A DNA stretch of 64,000 nucleotides from an uncultured Lachnospiraceae bacterium (GTDB lineage Bacteria; Bacillota; Clostridia; Lachnospirales; Lachnospiraceae): NCBI GenBank assembly GCA_946546945.1, contig CAMNOU010000010.1, positions 1 to 64,000 of the forward strand. Reading direction: 5' to 3'. Each line of letters starts with the position of its first letter. Within the stretch, counting starts at the first letter, position 1. Below, piece after piece: positions 37,772 to 46,779 of this stretch. Both the position numbers and the translations under genes were made by a program. The notes under the pieces were generated by a model. That model made no database searches, was not told where the DNA came from, and saw only the letters and a list, made by a program, of their open reading frames with translations.

Positions 37772-38980
37772 ATGAATCGAATTGAAATGACGACACCGCT
37801 TGTTGAGATGGACGGTGATGAAATGACCAGAATCCTCTGGAAGTACATCAAAGACGAGCTCCTTCTTCCGTATATTGATCTGAAGACAGAATATTACGAT
37901 CTGGGACTGGTGCACAGAAATGAGACAGATGACCAGGTAACGATCGATTCTGCGAATGCCGCGAAGAAATACGGGGTTGCGGTCAAGTGTGCGACCATCA
38001 CTCCGAACGCGGACCGTGTGAAAGAATATCATCTGAAAAACATGTATAAAAGCCCGAATGGAACGATCCGGGCCATCCTGGACGGAACCGTCTTCCGCGC
38101 TCCGATTCAGGTAAAGGGGATCGAGCCCTGTGTCAGGAACTGGAAAAAACCGATCACGATTGCCCGTCACGCATACGGTGATGTGTATAAAGCCAGTGAG
38201 ATGGTGATTCCGAAGCCCGGAAAAGTGGAGCTTGTCTACACCGCGGAAGACGGCACGGAGACCAGGGTACCTGTTCATGAATTCAAAGGACCCGGCGTGG
38301 TACAGGGGCAGCACAACCTGAATCAGTCCATTGAGAGCTTTGCAAGAAGCTGCTTCAATTATGCCCTGGACACCAGACAGGATCTCTGGTTCTCTTCCAA
38401 GGATACGATATCCAAACAGTATGACCATACCTTCAAGGATATTTTCAGCGAAATCTATGAAAAAGAATATGAAAGTCGTTTCAAAGAAGCCGGTATTACA
38501 TACTTCTATACGCTGATCGATGATGCGGTCGCCCGTGTCATGAAATCAGAGGGCGGTTTCATCTGGGCGTGCAAGAACTACGACGGGGATGTGATGAGTG
38601 ACATGGTCTCATCCGCATGCGGTTCTCTGGCAATGATGACTTCCGTTCTGGTTTCTCCGGCGGGCATCTATGAGTATGAAGCAGCGCACGGAACAGTCAT
38701 GCGCCATTATTACAAACACCTTGCGGGAGAGGAGACATCGACGAATTCCGTGGCCACCATTTTTGCGTGGACAGGCGCGCTCAGGAAACGCGGAGAACTG
38801 GACGGTCTCGCCGATCTGGTGCGTTTTGCAGATCTTCTCGAGAAAGCCTGCATCGATACGATCGAATCCGGAAAAATGACAAAAGATCTGGCGCTGATTA
38901 CCAATCTTGAGAATCCGGTCGTATTGAACAGTTTAGATTTTATAAAAGCAGTCCGCTCCACACTGGACACTCTTTTGTAA
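37772..38980 (+). CDS. icd: NADP-dependent isocitrate dehydrogenase (homodimeric, type II)
   Basis: Oxidises isocitrate to 2-oxoglutarate, giving NADPH and the carbon skeleton for glutamate. The 402 residues resemble the eukaryotic-like type II enzymes: [17 protein letters not shown] at the start, the substrate loop [16 protein letters not shown], a metal-binding [13 protein letters not shown] and the cofactor stretch [19 protein letters not shown]. It has its own promoter, and no aconitase or citrate synthase gene lies beside it. The LeuCD-like pairs are aconitase-superfamily but are not adjacent. Confidence 0.96.
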   Translation: MNRIEMTTPLVEMDGDEMTRILWKYIKDELLLPYIDLKTEYYDLGLVHRNETDDQVTIDSANAAKKYGVAVKCATITPNADRVKEYHLKNMYKSPNGTIRAILDGTVFRAPIQVKGIEPCVRNWKKPITIARHAYGDVYKASEMVIPKPGKVELVYTAEDGTETRVPVHEFKGPGVVQGQHNLNQSIESFARSCFNYALDTRQDLWFSSKDTISKQYDHTFKDIFSEIYEKEYESRFKEAGITYFYTLIDDAVARVMKSEGGFIWACKNYDGDVMSDMVSSACGSLAMMTSVLVSPAGIYEYEAAHGTVMRHYYKHLAGEETSTNSVATIFAWTGALRKRGELDGLADLVRFADLLEKACIDTIESGKMTKDLALITNLENPVVLNSLDFIKAVRSTLDTLL

Positions 38981-39037
38981 GAAAAGAATCCACTGCGGAC
39001 TTTGCCGGATAAGAAAGTAAAAGATCAGGAGATAATT

Positions 39038-40957
39038 ATGGTTTTAGCATGCCGGGATATCAGTAAGTCTTTTGGAGAGGAATCCGTATTAAAGCGGGTT
39101 TCTTTCCATGTTGAGGAAAATGAAAAGATTGCAATTGTCGGAATCAACGGGGCCGGAAAATCGACCCTGTTAAAAATCATTATGAACGAGCTCCCCGCGG
39201 ATGAAGGAGATGTGATCATCGCGAAGGATAAGACCCTCGGTTATCTGGCACAGCATCAGGAAATTGACGCAAAAAACTCTATTTATGAAGAAGTCCTGGA
39301 GGGCAAGCGGGAAATCATCCGGATGGAAGAGCAGATTCAGCAGATGGAGAAGCAGATGCAGTCCGTTTCACCGGATCAGATGGAAGCGTTTATGGAAAAA
39401 TATCATAAACTCCTGCATGACTTTGAGGTCAGAGACGGATACGCATACCGCAGTGAGGTCAGCGGAGTATTAAAAGGTCTCGGATTTTCGGAAAATGAAT
39501 TTGAAAAGCCCTGCATGGAACTGTCCGGCGGGCAGAAGACCAGAGTATCCCTTGCGCGCCTGCTCGTATCCCATCCCGATATTATTCTTCTGGATGAGCC
39601 GACCAATCATCTGGATATTGAGTCGATCAGCTGGCTGGAGACCTTCCTGCTCAACTATAAAGGGGCGGTTGTCCTGGTCGCTCATGACCGGTATTTTCTG
39701 GACAGAGTGGTCACGAAGGTCGTAGAGATCAGCATGCACCGGTCCGCCGTTTACGAGGGGAACTATACAGAGTATGCCAAAAAGGCCGCCAAAGCGCGGG
39801 AGGAACGCCTGAAAGCCTGGTACAACCAGCAGCAGGAAATCAAACATCAGGAAGCAGTCATTGAAAAGCTGAAATCCTTTAACCGTGAAAAATCCATCCG
39901 CCGCGCCGAAAGCCGTGAAAAACAGCTGGCAAAGGTGGAAGTCCTGGAGCGGCCCGCAGAAGAAAACACAAAAATGCACATTACCCTTACCCCGTCCGTG
40001 ATCAGCGGGAAGGATGTGCTTATGGTAGAAGGATTGTCAAAATCCTTTGAAGACAAAGAATTATTCCGCGATATCAGCTTTGAAATCAAACGGGGCGAAC
40101 GCGTAGCGCTGATCGGGCAGAACGGGACGGGCAAGACGACGATTCTGAAGATCCTGAATCAGATGACAGATGCGGATGCCGGTACGTTCCGCCTCGGAAC
40201 CAATGTCAGGATCGGATACTATGATCAGGAACACCAGGTCCTGCATATGGACAAGACGCTGTTCGAGGAGATTTCCGATACCTATCCGGATCTGTCCAAT
40301 ACAAAGATCCGCAGTCTTCTCGCGGCCTTTCTGTTTACGGATGAGGATGTTTTCAAACGCGTCCGTGATCTGAGCGGAGGAGAACGCGGCCGCCTTTCCC
40401 TGGCAAAACTGATGCTTTCCGAGGCCAACTTCCTGATACTGGATGAGCCCACGAACCATCTGGATATTACCTCAAAGGAAATCCTGGAGTCGGCCCTCAA
40501 CAGCTACGAGGGTACCGTTCTTTTTGTATCTCATGACCGATATTTTATCAATAAGACAGCGACCCGTATCCTGAATCTGACAGAGAAGCATCTGATCAGT
40601 TATATCGGCAATTATGATTACTATCTGGAGAAAAAAGAAGTCAATGAGCGGGCGGTTCTGAGCCCAGACAGCCGGACGGACATCGAGGAATCCCCGAAGA
40701 CGGATTCGGCTGGAAAAGCCGACTGGAAGGCGCAGAAAGAAAAACAGGCGCAGCAGCGCAAACTGCAGAATAAGATCCGGCGCATCGAAGAGAAAATCGA
40801 CGAGCTGGAAACGCGGCTGGGAGAGATCGATGAAGAGTTCGGACGGCCGGAGGTCGCTGTGAATTCCGCGCGGTTAAATGAACTTCACGCAGAACAGGTC
40901 ACGATCCGGGAGGAACTCGATGAACTGTATCAGGAATGGGAAGAACTTTCGGATTGA
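39038..40957 (+). CDS. ABC-F family ATPase (ribosome-associated)
   Basis: Soluble protein with two ABC domains and no membrane region, 639 residues from the ATG that has AGGAG upstream. The first domain has Walker A GINGAGKSTLL, signature LSGGQKTRVSLARLL and Walker B IILLDEPTNHLDIE. The second has GQNGTGKTTIL, LSGGERGRLSLAKLM and LILDEPTNHLDI. A basic linker of helices lies between them, and a long C-terminal coiled coil (about 560-639, NKIRRIEEKIDELETRL) follows, as in Uup/YfmR-like members. Family members act on the ribosome (translation quality or antibiotic protection). The precise role is not determined. Confidence 0.9.
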   Translation: MVLACRDISKSFGEESVLKRVSFHVEENEKIAIVGINGAGKSTLLKIIMNELPADEGDVIIAKDKTLGYLAQHQEIDAKNSIYEEVLEGKREIIRMEEQIQQMEKQMQSVSPDQMEAFMEKYHKLLHDFEVRDGYAYRSEVSGVLKGLGFSENEFEKPCMELSGGQKTRVSLARLLVSHPDIILLDEPTNHLDIESISWLETFLLNYKGAVVLVAHDRYFLDRVVTKVVEISMHRSAVYEGNYTEYAKKAAKAREERLKAWYNQQQEIKHQEAVIEKLKSFNREKSIRRAESREKQLAKVEVLERPAEENTKMHITLTPSVISGKDVLMVEGLSKSFEDKELFRDISFEIKRGERVALIGQNGTGKTTILKILNQMTDADAGTFRLGTNVRIGYYDQEHQVLHMDKTLFEEISDTYPDLSNTKIRSLLAAFLFTDEDVFKRVRDLSGGERGRLSLAKLMLSEANFLILDEPTNHLDITSKEILESALNSYEGTVLFVSHDRYFINKTATRILNLTEKHLISYIGNYDYYLEKKEVNERAVLSPDSRTDIEESPKTDSAGKADWKAQKEKQAQQRKLQNKIRRIEEKIDELETRLGEIDEEFGRPEVAVNSARLNELHAEQVTIREELDELYQEWEELSD

Positions 40958-40964
40958 CAATTAA

Positions 40965-40994
40965 TTGACAAAAAGCGGCCATATTGAGTATAAT
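40965..40994 (+). promoter_or_regulatory. promoter of rex
   Basis: Consensus TTGACA, 18 bases, TATAAT, with the rex GTG about 53 bases downstream. Confidence 0.75.
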
Positions 40995-41047
40995 AAAGAA
41001 AAGGCTGAGGATACGGTTAGAACAGTCTTTTAAAGGGAGTGAAAAAA

Positions 41048-41692
41048 GTGCAGAAAGATATATCACAGGCGGTGATCCGTCGGATGCCGCGCTATTACCG
41101 ATATCTCGGAGAATTGCTGGATGAGAATGTGGAACGCATCTCATCGAATGAACTGAGTGTACGCATGAAAGTAACAGCCTCTCAGATCCGGCAGGACCTG
41201 AATAATTTCGGCGGATTCGGGCAGCAGGGGTACGGATACAATGTACAGTATCTCTATGATGAGATCGGAAAGATACTCGGACTTGACAGAAGACACAATA
41301 TTATCGTTCTTGGAGCCGGAAACATGGGACAGGCTCTGGCAAAATATGTCAAGTTTGAAAAACGCGGATTTGTCATTCGCGCTCTTTTTGATGTAAATCC
41401 GAAGCTGACAGACACCTCGATCCGCGGCATCCCGGTTTACAACATCCGGGAACTTGCGTCCTATGTCCGATCCAACAGGGTAGATATTGCAGTTCTGGCA
41501 CTCCCGAAGGAAAACGCTGCGGAAGCAGCGAAACAGCTGGTAGATCTGGGAATCAAAGCAATCTGGAACTTTGCGCATCTGGATCTGGACGTGCCGGATG
41601 ATGTGGTAGTGGAAAATGTACATCTGTCCGACAGCCTGATGCAATTGTCCTATAATATTGTCAGGCGCAAAAGTGAGAAGAAAAACAATTGA
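41048..41692 (+). CDS. rex: Redox-sensing transcriptional repressor Rex
   Basis: NAD(H)-responsive repressor of fermentation genes, 214 residues. The winged helix (VIRRMPRYYRYLGELL, DLNNFGGFGQQGYGY) is followed by a Rossmann domain with GAGNMGQALAKY. The start is GTG 8 bases after AGGGAG; an earlier in-frame GTG overlaps that site. A terminator follows. Rex in an anaerobe usually controls hydrogenase and alcohol dehydrogenase genes. Confidence 0.96.
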   Translation: MQKDISQAVIRRMPRYYRYLGELLDENVERISSNELSVRMKVTASQIRQDLNNFGGFGQQGYGYNVQYLYDEIGKILGLDRRHNIIVLGAGNMGQALAKYVKFEKRGFVIRALFDVNPKLTDTSIRGIPVYNIRELASYVRSNRVDIAVLALPKENAAEAAKQLVDLGIKAIWNFAHLDLDVPDDVVVENVHLSDSLMQLSYNIVRRKSEKKNN

Positions 41693-41705
41693 TGTTTCAC
41701 ATCGG

Positions 41706-41734
41706 CAGGGCTCTTTCAAAGAGTCCTGTTTTCT
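41706..41734 (+). terminator. terminator after rex
   Basis: CAGGGCTCTT pairs with AAGAGTCCTG (one G-U) and is followed by TTTTCT. Confidence 0.85.
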
Positions 41735-41735
41735 A

Positions 41736-41753
41736 ATGTCATAGGAAATCGCG
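41736..41753 (+). repeat. 18-base match to the arm of the 48.3-kb palindrome
   Basis: ATGTCATAGGAAATCGCG is identical to bases 48308-48325, in the left arm of the palindrome. Here the right arm is missing (CTAGGAAAAAC follows), so it looks like a truncated remnant of the same repeat. Confidence 0.6.
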
Positions 41754-41776
41754 CTAGGAAAAACAGGAGGTAGGAT

Positions 41777-43270
41777 ATGTACGAACTGCTTGACAGTGCT
41801 TCCATGAAGCAGTGTGACATAAAAACAATGGAACATTTCGGTATGGTTTCTGCAGTCCTGATGGAGCGGGCAGCCCTGAGCACCGCGGATGAAATCATAT
41901 GTGAAAAACCGGACACGAATACACGGGTCCTGATTGCCTGCGGAACCGGCAATAACGGAGGAGACGGGATCGCAATCGCCCGGCTTTTGCATCTGAAAGG
42001 ATACCCGGTCACCATTTTGTTTTGCGGGAAAAAGGAAAAATGCAGTGTGGAAGCTGCACGGCAGCTGAGGATCGCAGAAAATTACGGGGTTCCCATTACA
42101 TCAGAGATTCCGGATGAGAAGGAAGAGTACGGCGTGATCGTGGATGCTCTGTTCGGCATCGGCCTGGACCGTCCCGTTGGAGGCATCTATCAGACAGTAA
42201 TCGAAGCGCTCAATCAGAGGAAAGGCTGGAAAGTGGCTGTGGATATCTCATCGGGAATCAGTGCAGACACCGGCGCTGTCATGGGAACTGCTTTCCTGGC
42301 AGATCTGACCGTGACCTTTGGGTTTGCAAAAATCGGTCAGCTTTTATATCCGGGCGCCGCATACACAGGAAAGCTGGAAGTAAAAGAGATTGGCATCGAC
42401 AGGCACAGTCTTCCGGACAGAAAGAGGATCGTGCGCGTGCCGGAAAAAGAAGATCTTAAGCTCCTGGTTCCGAGAAAGGACCATTCCAATAAAGGCACCT
42501 ACGGGAAAATACTCCTGTTTTGCGGGTCGCAGAATATGGCAGGAGCGGCTGTTTTCTGCGCAAAGGCCGCCTATCGCTGCGGAGCCGGCCTGGTCAAAGC
42601 GGTGATTCCGGAAGCAAACCGGCAGATCATGCAGACGCTCGTGCCGGAAGCCATCCTGGCATCCCGGGAGCCGGATGCAGAGATAGACAGTTTCGTAAAA
42701 GACCAGATCCCCTGGGCGGATGCCATTGTGCTGGGACCGGGACTCGGCACGTCAGAACAGGCCGGGCAGCTGGTGCGTTCCGTGCTTGCATCGGCCGAAG
42801 TGCCCTGTGTCATCGATGCGGACGCACTCAATATCCTGGCCATGCATCCGGACTGGTTTTCTCTGAAAAAAGCCCCCTGGCTCCTGACTCCGCATCCCGG
42901 AGAGATGTCCCGGCTGACACAGAAGAGCATCGGCGGGATACAAAAAGATCTGATAGAGGTTGCATCTGCATTTGCAAACAGGTATGATGTAATTACTGTG
43001 CTGAAAGACGCGCATACCGTGACGGCTGCCGGTCCGGATGAGATTTATATCAATGTGACCGGGAATCATGGCATGGCTGCAGGCGGATCCGGAGATGCGC
43101 TGAGCGGCATCATCGGGGCACTTCTCGGACAGGGAAACGAACCGGTACAGGCAGCGTTTCTGGGCGTTATGATCCACGGAATGGCCGGAGATCTTGCCGC
43201 AGAGCAGACCGGGAAAAGCGCACTGATGGCTTCCGACCTGATCGAAGGTCTGTGCAGGGTACTCCCTTAA
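41777..43270 (+). CDS. nnr: Bifunctional NAD(P)H-hydrate epimerase / dehydratase
   Basis: Repairs damaged NAD(P)H hydrates. The N-terminal YjeF domain (about 1-215, with GTGNNGGDGIAIARLL and VDALFGIGLDRPVGG) epimerises NAD(P)HX. The C-terminal carbohydrate-kinase-like domain (about 230-497) is the ADP- or ATP-dependent dehydratase, with NHGMAAGGSGDALSGIIGA carrying the catalytic Asp. The 497 residues fit the fused form. The ATG has AGGAGG. It is followed by alr, a common arrangement in Firmicutes. Confidence 0.95.
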   Translation: MYELLDSASMKQCDIKTMEHFGMVSAVLMERAALSTADEIICEKPDTNTRVLIACGTGNNGGDGIAIARLLHLKGYPVTILFCGKKEKCSVEAARQLRIAENYGVPITSEIPDEKEEYGVIVDALFGIGLDRPVGGIYQTVIEALNQRKGWKVAVDISSGISADTGAVMGTAFLADLTVTFGFAKIGQLLYPGAAYTGKLEVKEIGIDRHSLPDRKRIVRVPEKEDLKLLVPRKDHSNKGTYGKILLFCGSQNMAGAAVFCAKAAYRCGAGLVKAVIPEANRQIMQTLVPEAILASREPDAEIDSFVKDQIPWADAIVLGPGLGTSEQAGQLVRSVLASAEVPCVIDADALNILAMHPDWFSLKKAPWLLTPHPGEMSRLTQKSIGGIQKDLIEVASAFANRYDVITVLKDAHTVTAAGPDEIYINVTGNHGMAAGGSGDALSGIIGALLGQGNEPVQAAFLGVMIHGMAGDLAAEQTGKSALMASDLIEGLCRVLP

Positions 43271-43326
43271 GGCGCCGGCGTCTTCTCTCAGTGGGGGAAA
43301 AACAGATACTGGAAATGGAGATTATG

Positions 43327-44511
43327 ATGAAAAAACACAGCAGAGTTTGCGCTGAAATAAGTCTTGACAATTTTGAACATAATCTGGATGAAATCAAAAA
43401 ACTGATTGCACCGGGGACAAAGGTCGCTGCCGTTATAAAAACAGATGCCTATGGACATGGCGCTGTCTCCCTGGCGCATATTCTGGAAACGCGCAGCGAG
43501 ATCTGGGGATATGCGGTCGCCACGATCGAGGAAGCAGTGGAGCTGCGTGATGCCGGAATCAAAAAACCTGTTCTGATCCTGGGGTATACCTTCCCCGAAG
43601 ATCATTCTGAAATCGTGCGGCTGGGGATCCGGCCGGCGGTCTTCTCCATGGAAGCCGCCATGGCTTTGTCAGCGGAAGCGTGCAGACAGAACAGGGATGT
43701 CCGTATCCACATCAAACTGGATACCGGCATGAGCAGAATCGGATTTCAGGCCACGGAAGAAACCGCCGAAACAATTGTTCAGATTGCGAAGCTTCCGCAT
43801 ATGATAATAGAGGGCATTTTTACACATTTTGCAAAAGCGGACGAAATAGATAAATCCTTTACAAGACAGCAGGCGGCCGCATTTTTTCAGATGGATGCAT
43901 GGCTGAAGGAGCGGGGAATCTCTATCCCTATCCGCCACATATCCAACAGTGCCGGAATCATTGATCTTCCGGAGTATAATCTGGATATGGTGCGCGCCGG
44001 AATCATCCTGTACGGCCTGTGGCCTTCGGACGAAGTCTGTAAGGAACGGATCGACCTAAAGCCGCTCATGACCATCAGGAGTCATGTCGTCCATGTGAAG
44101 GAACTCGGCGACGGAAGGTGCATCAGCTATGGCGGCACCTATCAGGTGAAGGGCACAAGAATCATTGCCACCATTCCCGTCGGATATGGAGACGGTTATC
44201 CGCGGGCACTCTCCAATAAAGGGTATGTGCTCATTCACGGTCAGAAAGCGCCGGTCTGCGGCCGTATCTGCATGGATCAGTTCATGGTCGATGTCACCGG
44301 CATCGGGAATGTGAAGGTCGGCGACGAAGTTGTTCTGATCGGGACGCAGGGAGAGCGCACCATCACGATCGAGGAGGCCGGAGAGATGGCGGGAAGATTC
44401 AATTATGAATTTGCCTGTGACCTGGGGAAACGCATCCCGCGCGTATCCGTCAAAAAGGAAGAAACAGTCGCACAGATTTCATTTCCGAAGAAACGGGAAA
44501 AAGCAGATTGA
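43327..44511 (+). CDS. alr: Alanine racemase
   Basis: PLP enzyme making D-alanine for peptidoglycan. 394 residues from the ATG (GGAG 6 bases upstream; an ATG one codon earlier is equally in frame). The PLP lysine is in AAVIKTDAYGHGAVS, the catalytic Tyr region is VGYGDGYPRALSN, and CGRICMDQFMVDVTG is the C-terminal signature. A longer in-frame reading overlapping nnr is unlikely. It is followed by a MazF-type toxin gene, as in Bacillus alr-ndoA order. Confidence 0.95.
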   Translation: MKKHSRVCAEISLDNFEHNLDEIKKLIAPGTKVAAVIKTDAYGHGAVSLAHILETRSEIWGYAVATIEEAVELRDAGIKKPVLILGYTFPEDHSEIVRLGIRPAVFSMEAAMALSAEACRQNRDVRIHIKLDTGMSRIGFQATEETAETIVQIAKLPHMIIEGIFTHFAKADEIDKSFTRQQAAAFFQMDAWLKERGISIPIRHISNSAGIIDLPEYNLDMVRAGIILYGLWPSDEVCKERIDLKPLMTIRSHVVHVKELGDGRCISYGGTYQVKGTRIIATIPVGYGDGYPRALSNKGYVLIHGQKAPVCGRICMDQFMVDVTGIGNVKVGDEVVLIGTQGERTITIEEAGEMAGRFNYEFACDLGKRIPRVSVKKEETVAQISFPKKREKAD

Positions 44512-44603
44512 TCTTTACGGATCTGATCTTCGATGAAGTGTGAATATACGTTTGAAAAACAGGGAATAATCAGGAAAATACCTGAAAACGGAGCGTGTTT
44601 TTT

Positions 44604-44951
44604 ATGCTGATTCGAAGAGGAGATATTTATTATGCGGATTTGAGACCGGTCGTAGGATCGGAGCAGGGAGGGGTGCGTCCGGTGCTGATCATTCAGAATG
44701 ATGTGGGCAACCGGCACAGCCCGACCGTCATCTGCGCGGCAGTCACTTCCCGCATGAACAAGGCAAAACTGCCGACGCATATTGAATTGAGCGCAGCGAA
44801 ATACCATATGATCAAAGACTCGGTCATATTGCTGGAACAGCTGCGCACCATCGACAAAATCCGGCTGAAAGAAAAAATCTGCCACCTGGACGGAGAAATC
44901 ATGAACAGGGTCAGCCGGGCACTTCAGATTAGTCTGGATTTACATACATAG
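44604..44951 (+). CDS. ndoA: MazF/PemK-type endoribonuclease toxin
   Basis: Type II toxin family, 115 residues. The core motif [20 protein letters not shown] is followed by [10 protein letters not shown] and [13 protein letters not shown]. These include Arg and Thr residues near the catalytic site of Bacillus MazF (NdoA). In Bacillus the antitoxin gene ndoAI sits just upstream; here only 92 bases separate alr from this gene, and no antitoxin-sized ORF is present. It may be an orphan or partnered elsewhere. GGAG lies upstream. Confidence 0.9.
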   Translation: MLIRRGDIYYADLRPVVGSEQGGVRPVLIIQNDVGNRHSPTVICAAVTSRMNKAKLPTHIELSAAKYHMIKDSVILLEQLRTIDKIRLKEKICHLDGEIMNRVSRALQISLDLHT

Positions 44952-44953
44952 CC

Positions 44954-44982
44954 TTGACTAATCGATAAGGAAATGCTACGAT
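44954..44982 (+). promoter_or_regulatory. promoter of the CBS-domain gene
   Basis: TTGACT, 17 bases, TACGAT directly after the MazF gene. Confidence 0.6.
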
Positions 44983-45033
44983 TTAGTATCATATCATCCA
45001 AATGAAAAGGAGGCCGTATAAAGGATTTTCAGA

Positions 45034-45903
45034 ATGGGACTGAAGCGATTTTTTGGCTTGGGAAAGACAGCAGCTTCCGAGGACGTGACGGAAGAAGAAA
45101 TAAAATCCATGGTCAATGAGGGCCATGAACAGGGCATTTTCAAAGAGAGTGAAGCAGAGATGATCAACAACATCTTTACTCTCGATGAGAAGGAAGCCCA
45201 CGACATCATGACGCACCGGAAGAATATTGAAGCAGTGGAGAGCACCGCCACGCTCCGTGAATTTCTGGAGTTTATCGGTGACAAGAGTTATTCGCGCTAT
45301 CCGGTATATACAGAGGATATTGACAACATCATCGGCGTCATACATATCAAGGATGTCCTGAGCCTTATGCTCAGGCAGGATGTACTGGATGTCGCGATCA
45401 GCAGCATCGACAATCTCGTGCGTCCGGTACCTTTCATACCGGAGACACGCAATATTGATGTGCTGATCAAGAATATGCAGATCCAGAAGACACACATGGT
45501 CATCGTTGTGGATGAGTACGGTCAGACGGCCGGTCTGGTCACGATGGAGGATATCCTCGAAGAAATCGTCGGAAACATTATGGACGAGCATGACAAAGAG
45601 GAACCCGTGATTGTCCCGCAGGGGGACGGCTCCTGGGTCATGGACGGCATCGCAGATCTGGATGAGGTGCTGGAACTGCTTGGCATTGAACCGGATGAGG
45701 AGCTGGAGGAATTTGATACGCTCAACGGCCTGATCATTTCAAAGATCGACAAGATACCGTCTGACGGAGAGACCTTCTGCATCAGCGCCTACGGGTACCG
45801 GTTCAACGTCTTATCCGTGGAAAACAAGATGATCCGTTCGGTCCATGTGGAAAAAGAAGACGAAAGCGATACCGAAAACGTGAACTTGTCAGAAACGGTG
45901 TAA
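45034..45903 (+). CDS. CorC/HlyC (TlyC)-type CBS-domain protein
   Basis: Soluble protein of 289 residues with a CBS pair (about 65-190) and a C-terminal CorC_HlyC domain. Motifs are THRKNIEAVESTATLREFL, RYPVYTEDIDNIIGVIHIKD and VVDEYGQTAGLVTMEDILE, with FDTLNGLII and GYRFNVLSVEN in the C-terminal domain. It lacks the N-terminal DUF21 membrane domain seen in full-length relatives, so this is the soluble form. The family is linked to Mg/Co efflux or hemolysin-like proteins, but function here is not shown. Confidence 0.88.
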   Translation: MGLKRFFGLGKTAASEDVTEEEIKSMVNEGHEQGIFKESEAEMINNIFTLDEKEAHDIMTHRKNIEAVESTATLREFLEFIGDKSYSRYPVYTEDIDNIIGVIHIKDVLSLMLRQDVLDVAISSIDNLVRPVPFIPETRNIDVLIKNMQIQKTHMVIVVDEYGQTAGLVTMEDILEEIVGNIMDEHDKEEPVIVPQGDGSWVMDGIADLDEVLELLGIEPDEELEEFDTLNGLIISKIDKIPSDGETFCISAYGYRFNVLSVENKMIRSVHVEKEDESDTENVNLSETV

Positions 45904-45956
45904 CATGATAAGATTATAAATAATTGACAAAAGAAACAGTAAGAAGGGAAAGAATT

Positions 45957-46685
45957 ATGTCAGGACATTCAAAATTTGCGAATATTAAGCATAAAAAGGA
46001 GAAAAACGATGCGGCAAGGGGCAAGATCTTTACCGTCATCGGACGTGAGATCGCGGTTGCAGTAAAAGAGGGCGGCCCGGATCCCGCGAACAACAGCAAG
46101 CTGCGCGATGTGATCGCCAAGGCGAAGGCGAACAATATGCCGAATGATACGATCGAGCGCGGTATTAAAAAGGCCGCGGGAGACGTGAATTCCGTCAACT
46201 ATGTATCTGCTACCTATGAGGGATACGGTCCGAACGGAACGGCCATTATCGTAGATACGCTTACCGACAACAAGAACCGGACCGCAGCGAATGTCAGAAA
46301 CGCATTTACCAAAGGAAAGGGCAATATCGGAACACAGGGATGTGTTTCTTTTATGTTTGACCGCAAGGGCCAGATCATTATCGACAAGGAAGAGTGCGAT
46401 ATGGATCCGGATGATCTGATGATGACCGCACTCGATGTCGGAGCTGAGGATTTCAGCGAGGAAGACGACAGCTTTGAGATCATTACCGATCCGGACTCCT
46501 TCAGCGAGGTAAGACAGGCTCTTGAGGACGCCGGTATTCCGATGGCAAGTGCAGAGGTGACGATGATTCCGCAGAACTATGTAGAACTGACGGACGAGCA
46601 GGATATCACGAATATCAACAGGATCCTTGATCTGCTGGATGAAGATGATGACGTGCAGCAGGTTTATCATAACTGGTCTGAGTAG
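45957..46685 (+). CDS. YebC/PmpR-family protein
   Basis: Conserved 242-residue protein of the YebC family, annotated as a transcriptional regulator and more recently linked to relief of ribosome stalling at proline-rich stretches. It begins [19 protein letters not shown] as in homologs. The start is the ATG after AAGAAGGG; an in-frame upstream start is unsupported. The acidic C-terminus is typical. A structured hairpin follows. Confidence 0.94.
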   Translation: MSGHSKFANIKHKKEKNDAARGKIFTVIGREIAVAVKEGGPDPANNSKLRDVIAKAKANNMPNDTIERGIKKAAGDVNSVNYVSATYEGYGPNGTAIIVDTLTDNKNRTAANVRNAFTKGKGNIGTQGCVSFMFDRKGQIIIDKEECDMDPDDLMMTALDVGAEDFSEEDDSFEIITDPDSFSEVRQALEDAGIPMASAEVTMIPQNYVELTDEQDITNINRILDLLDEDDDVQQVYHNWSE

Positions 46686-46695
46686 GAACAGGGAT

Positions 46696-46744
46696 GTATC
46701 AGTGGGAGTACAATCTCCCATCTGATACTCGCAGGCGCGAGTAT
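46696..46744 (+). repeat. short structured repeat, copy C (overlapping hairpins)
   Basis: P1 is GTATCAGTGGGAG (46696) with CTCCCATCTGATAC, and P4 is ATACTCGC (46725-46732) with GCGAGTAT (46737-46744). The P4 left arm overlaps the P1 right arm, so the two are mutually exclusive. It has no linker or P2, unlike copies A and B, so it could be a truncated relative or independent. Confidence 0.45.
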
Positions 46745-46779
46745 TGAATGATTATAAAAAGAGGGAGAGGGTTACCGTC

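Noticed and set aside
44533-44610. 25-codon ORF as a candidate antitoxin for the MazF-type toxin
   Set aside because: It is far too short, lacks a DNA-binding or toxin-binding motif, and overlaps the toxin start. It is only mentioned as a possible leader peptide.
45924-45929. TTGACA upstream of yebC as a promoter
   Set aside because: No -10 sequence lies at a suitable distance.
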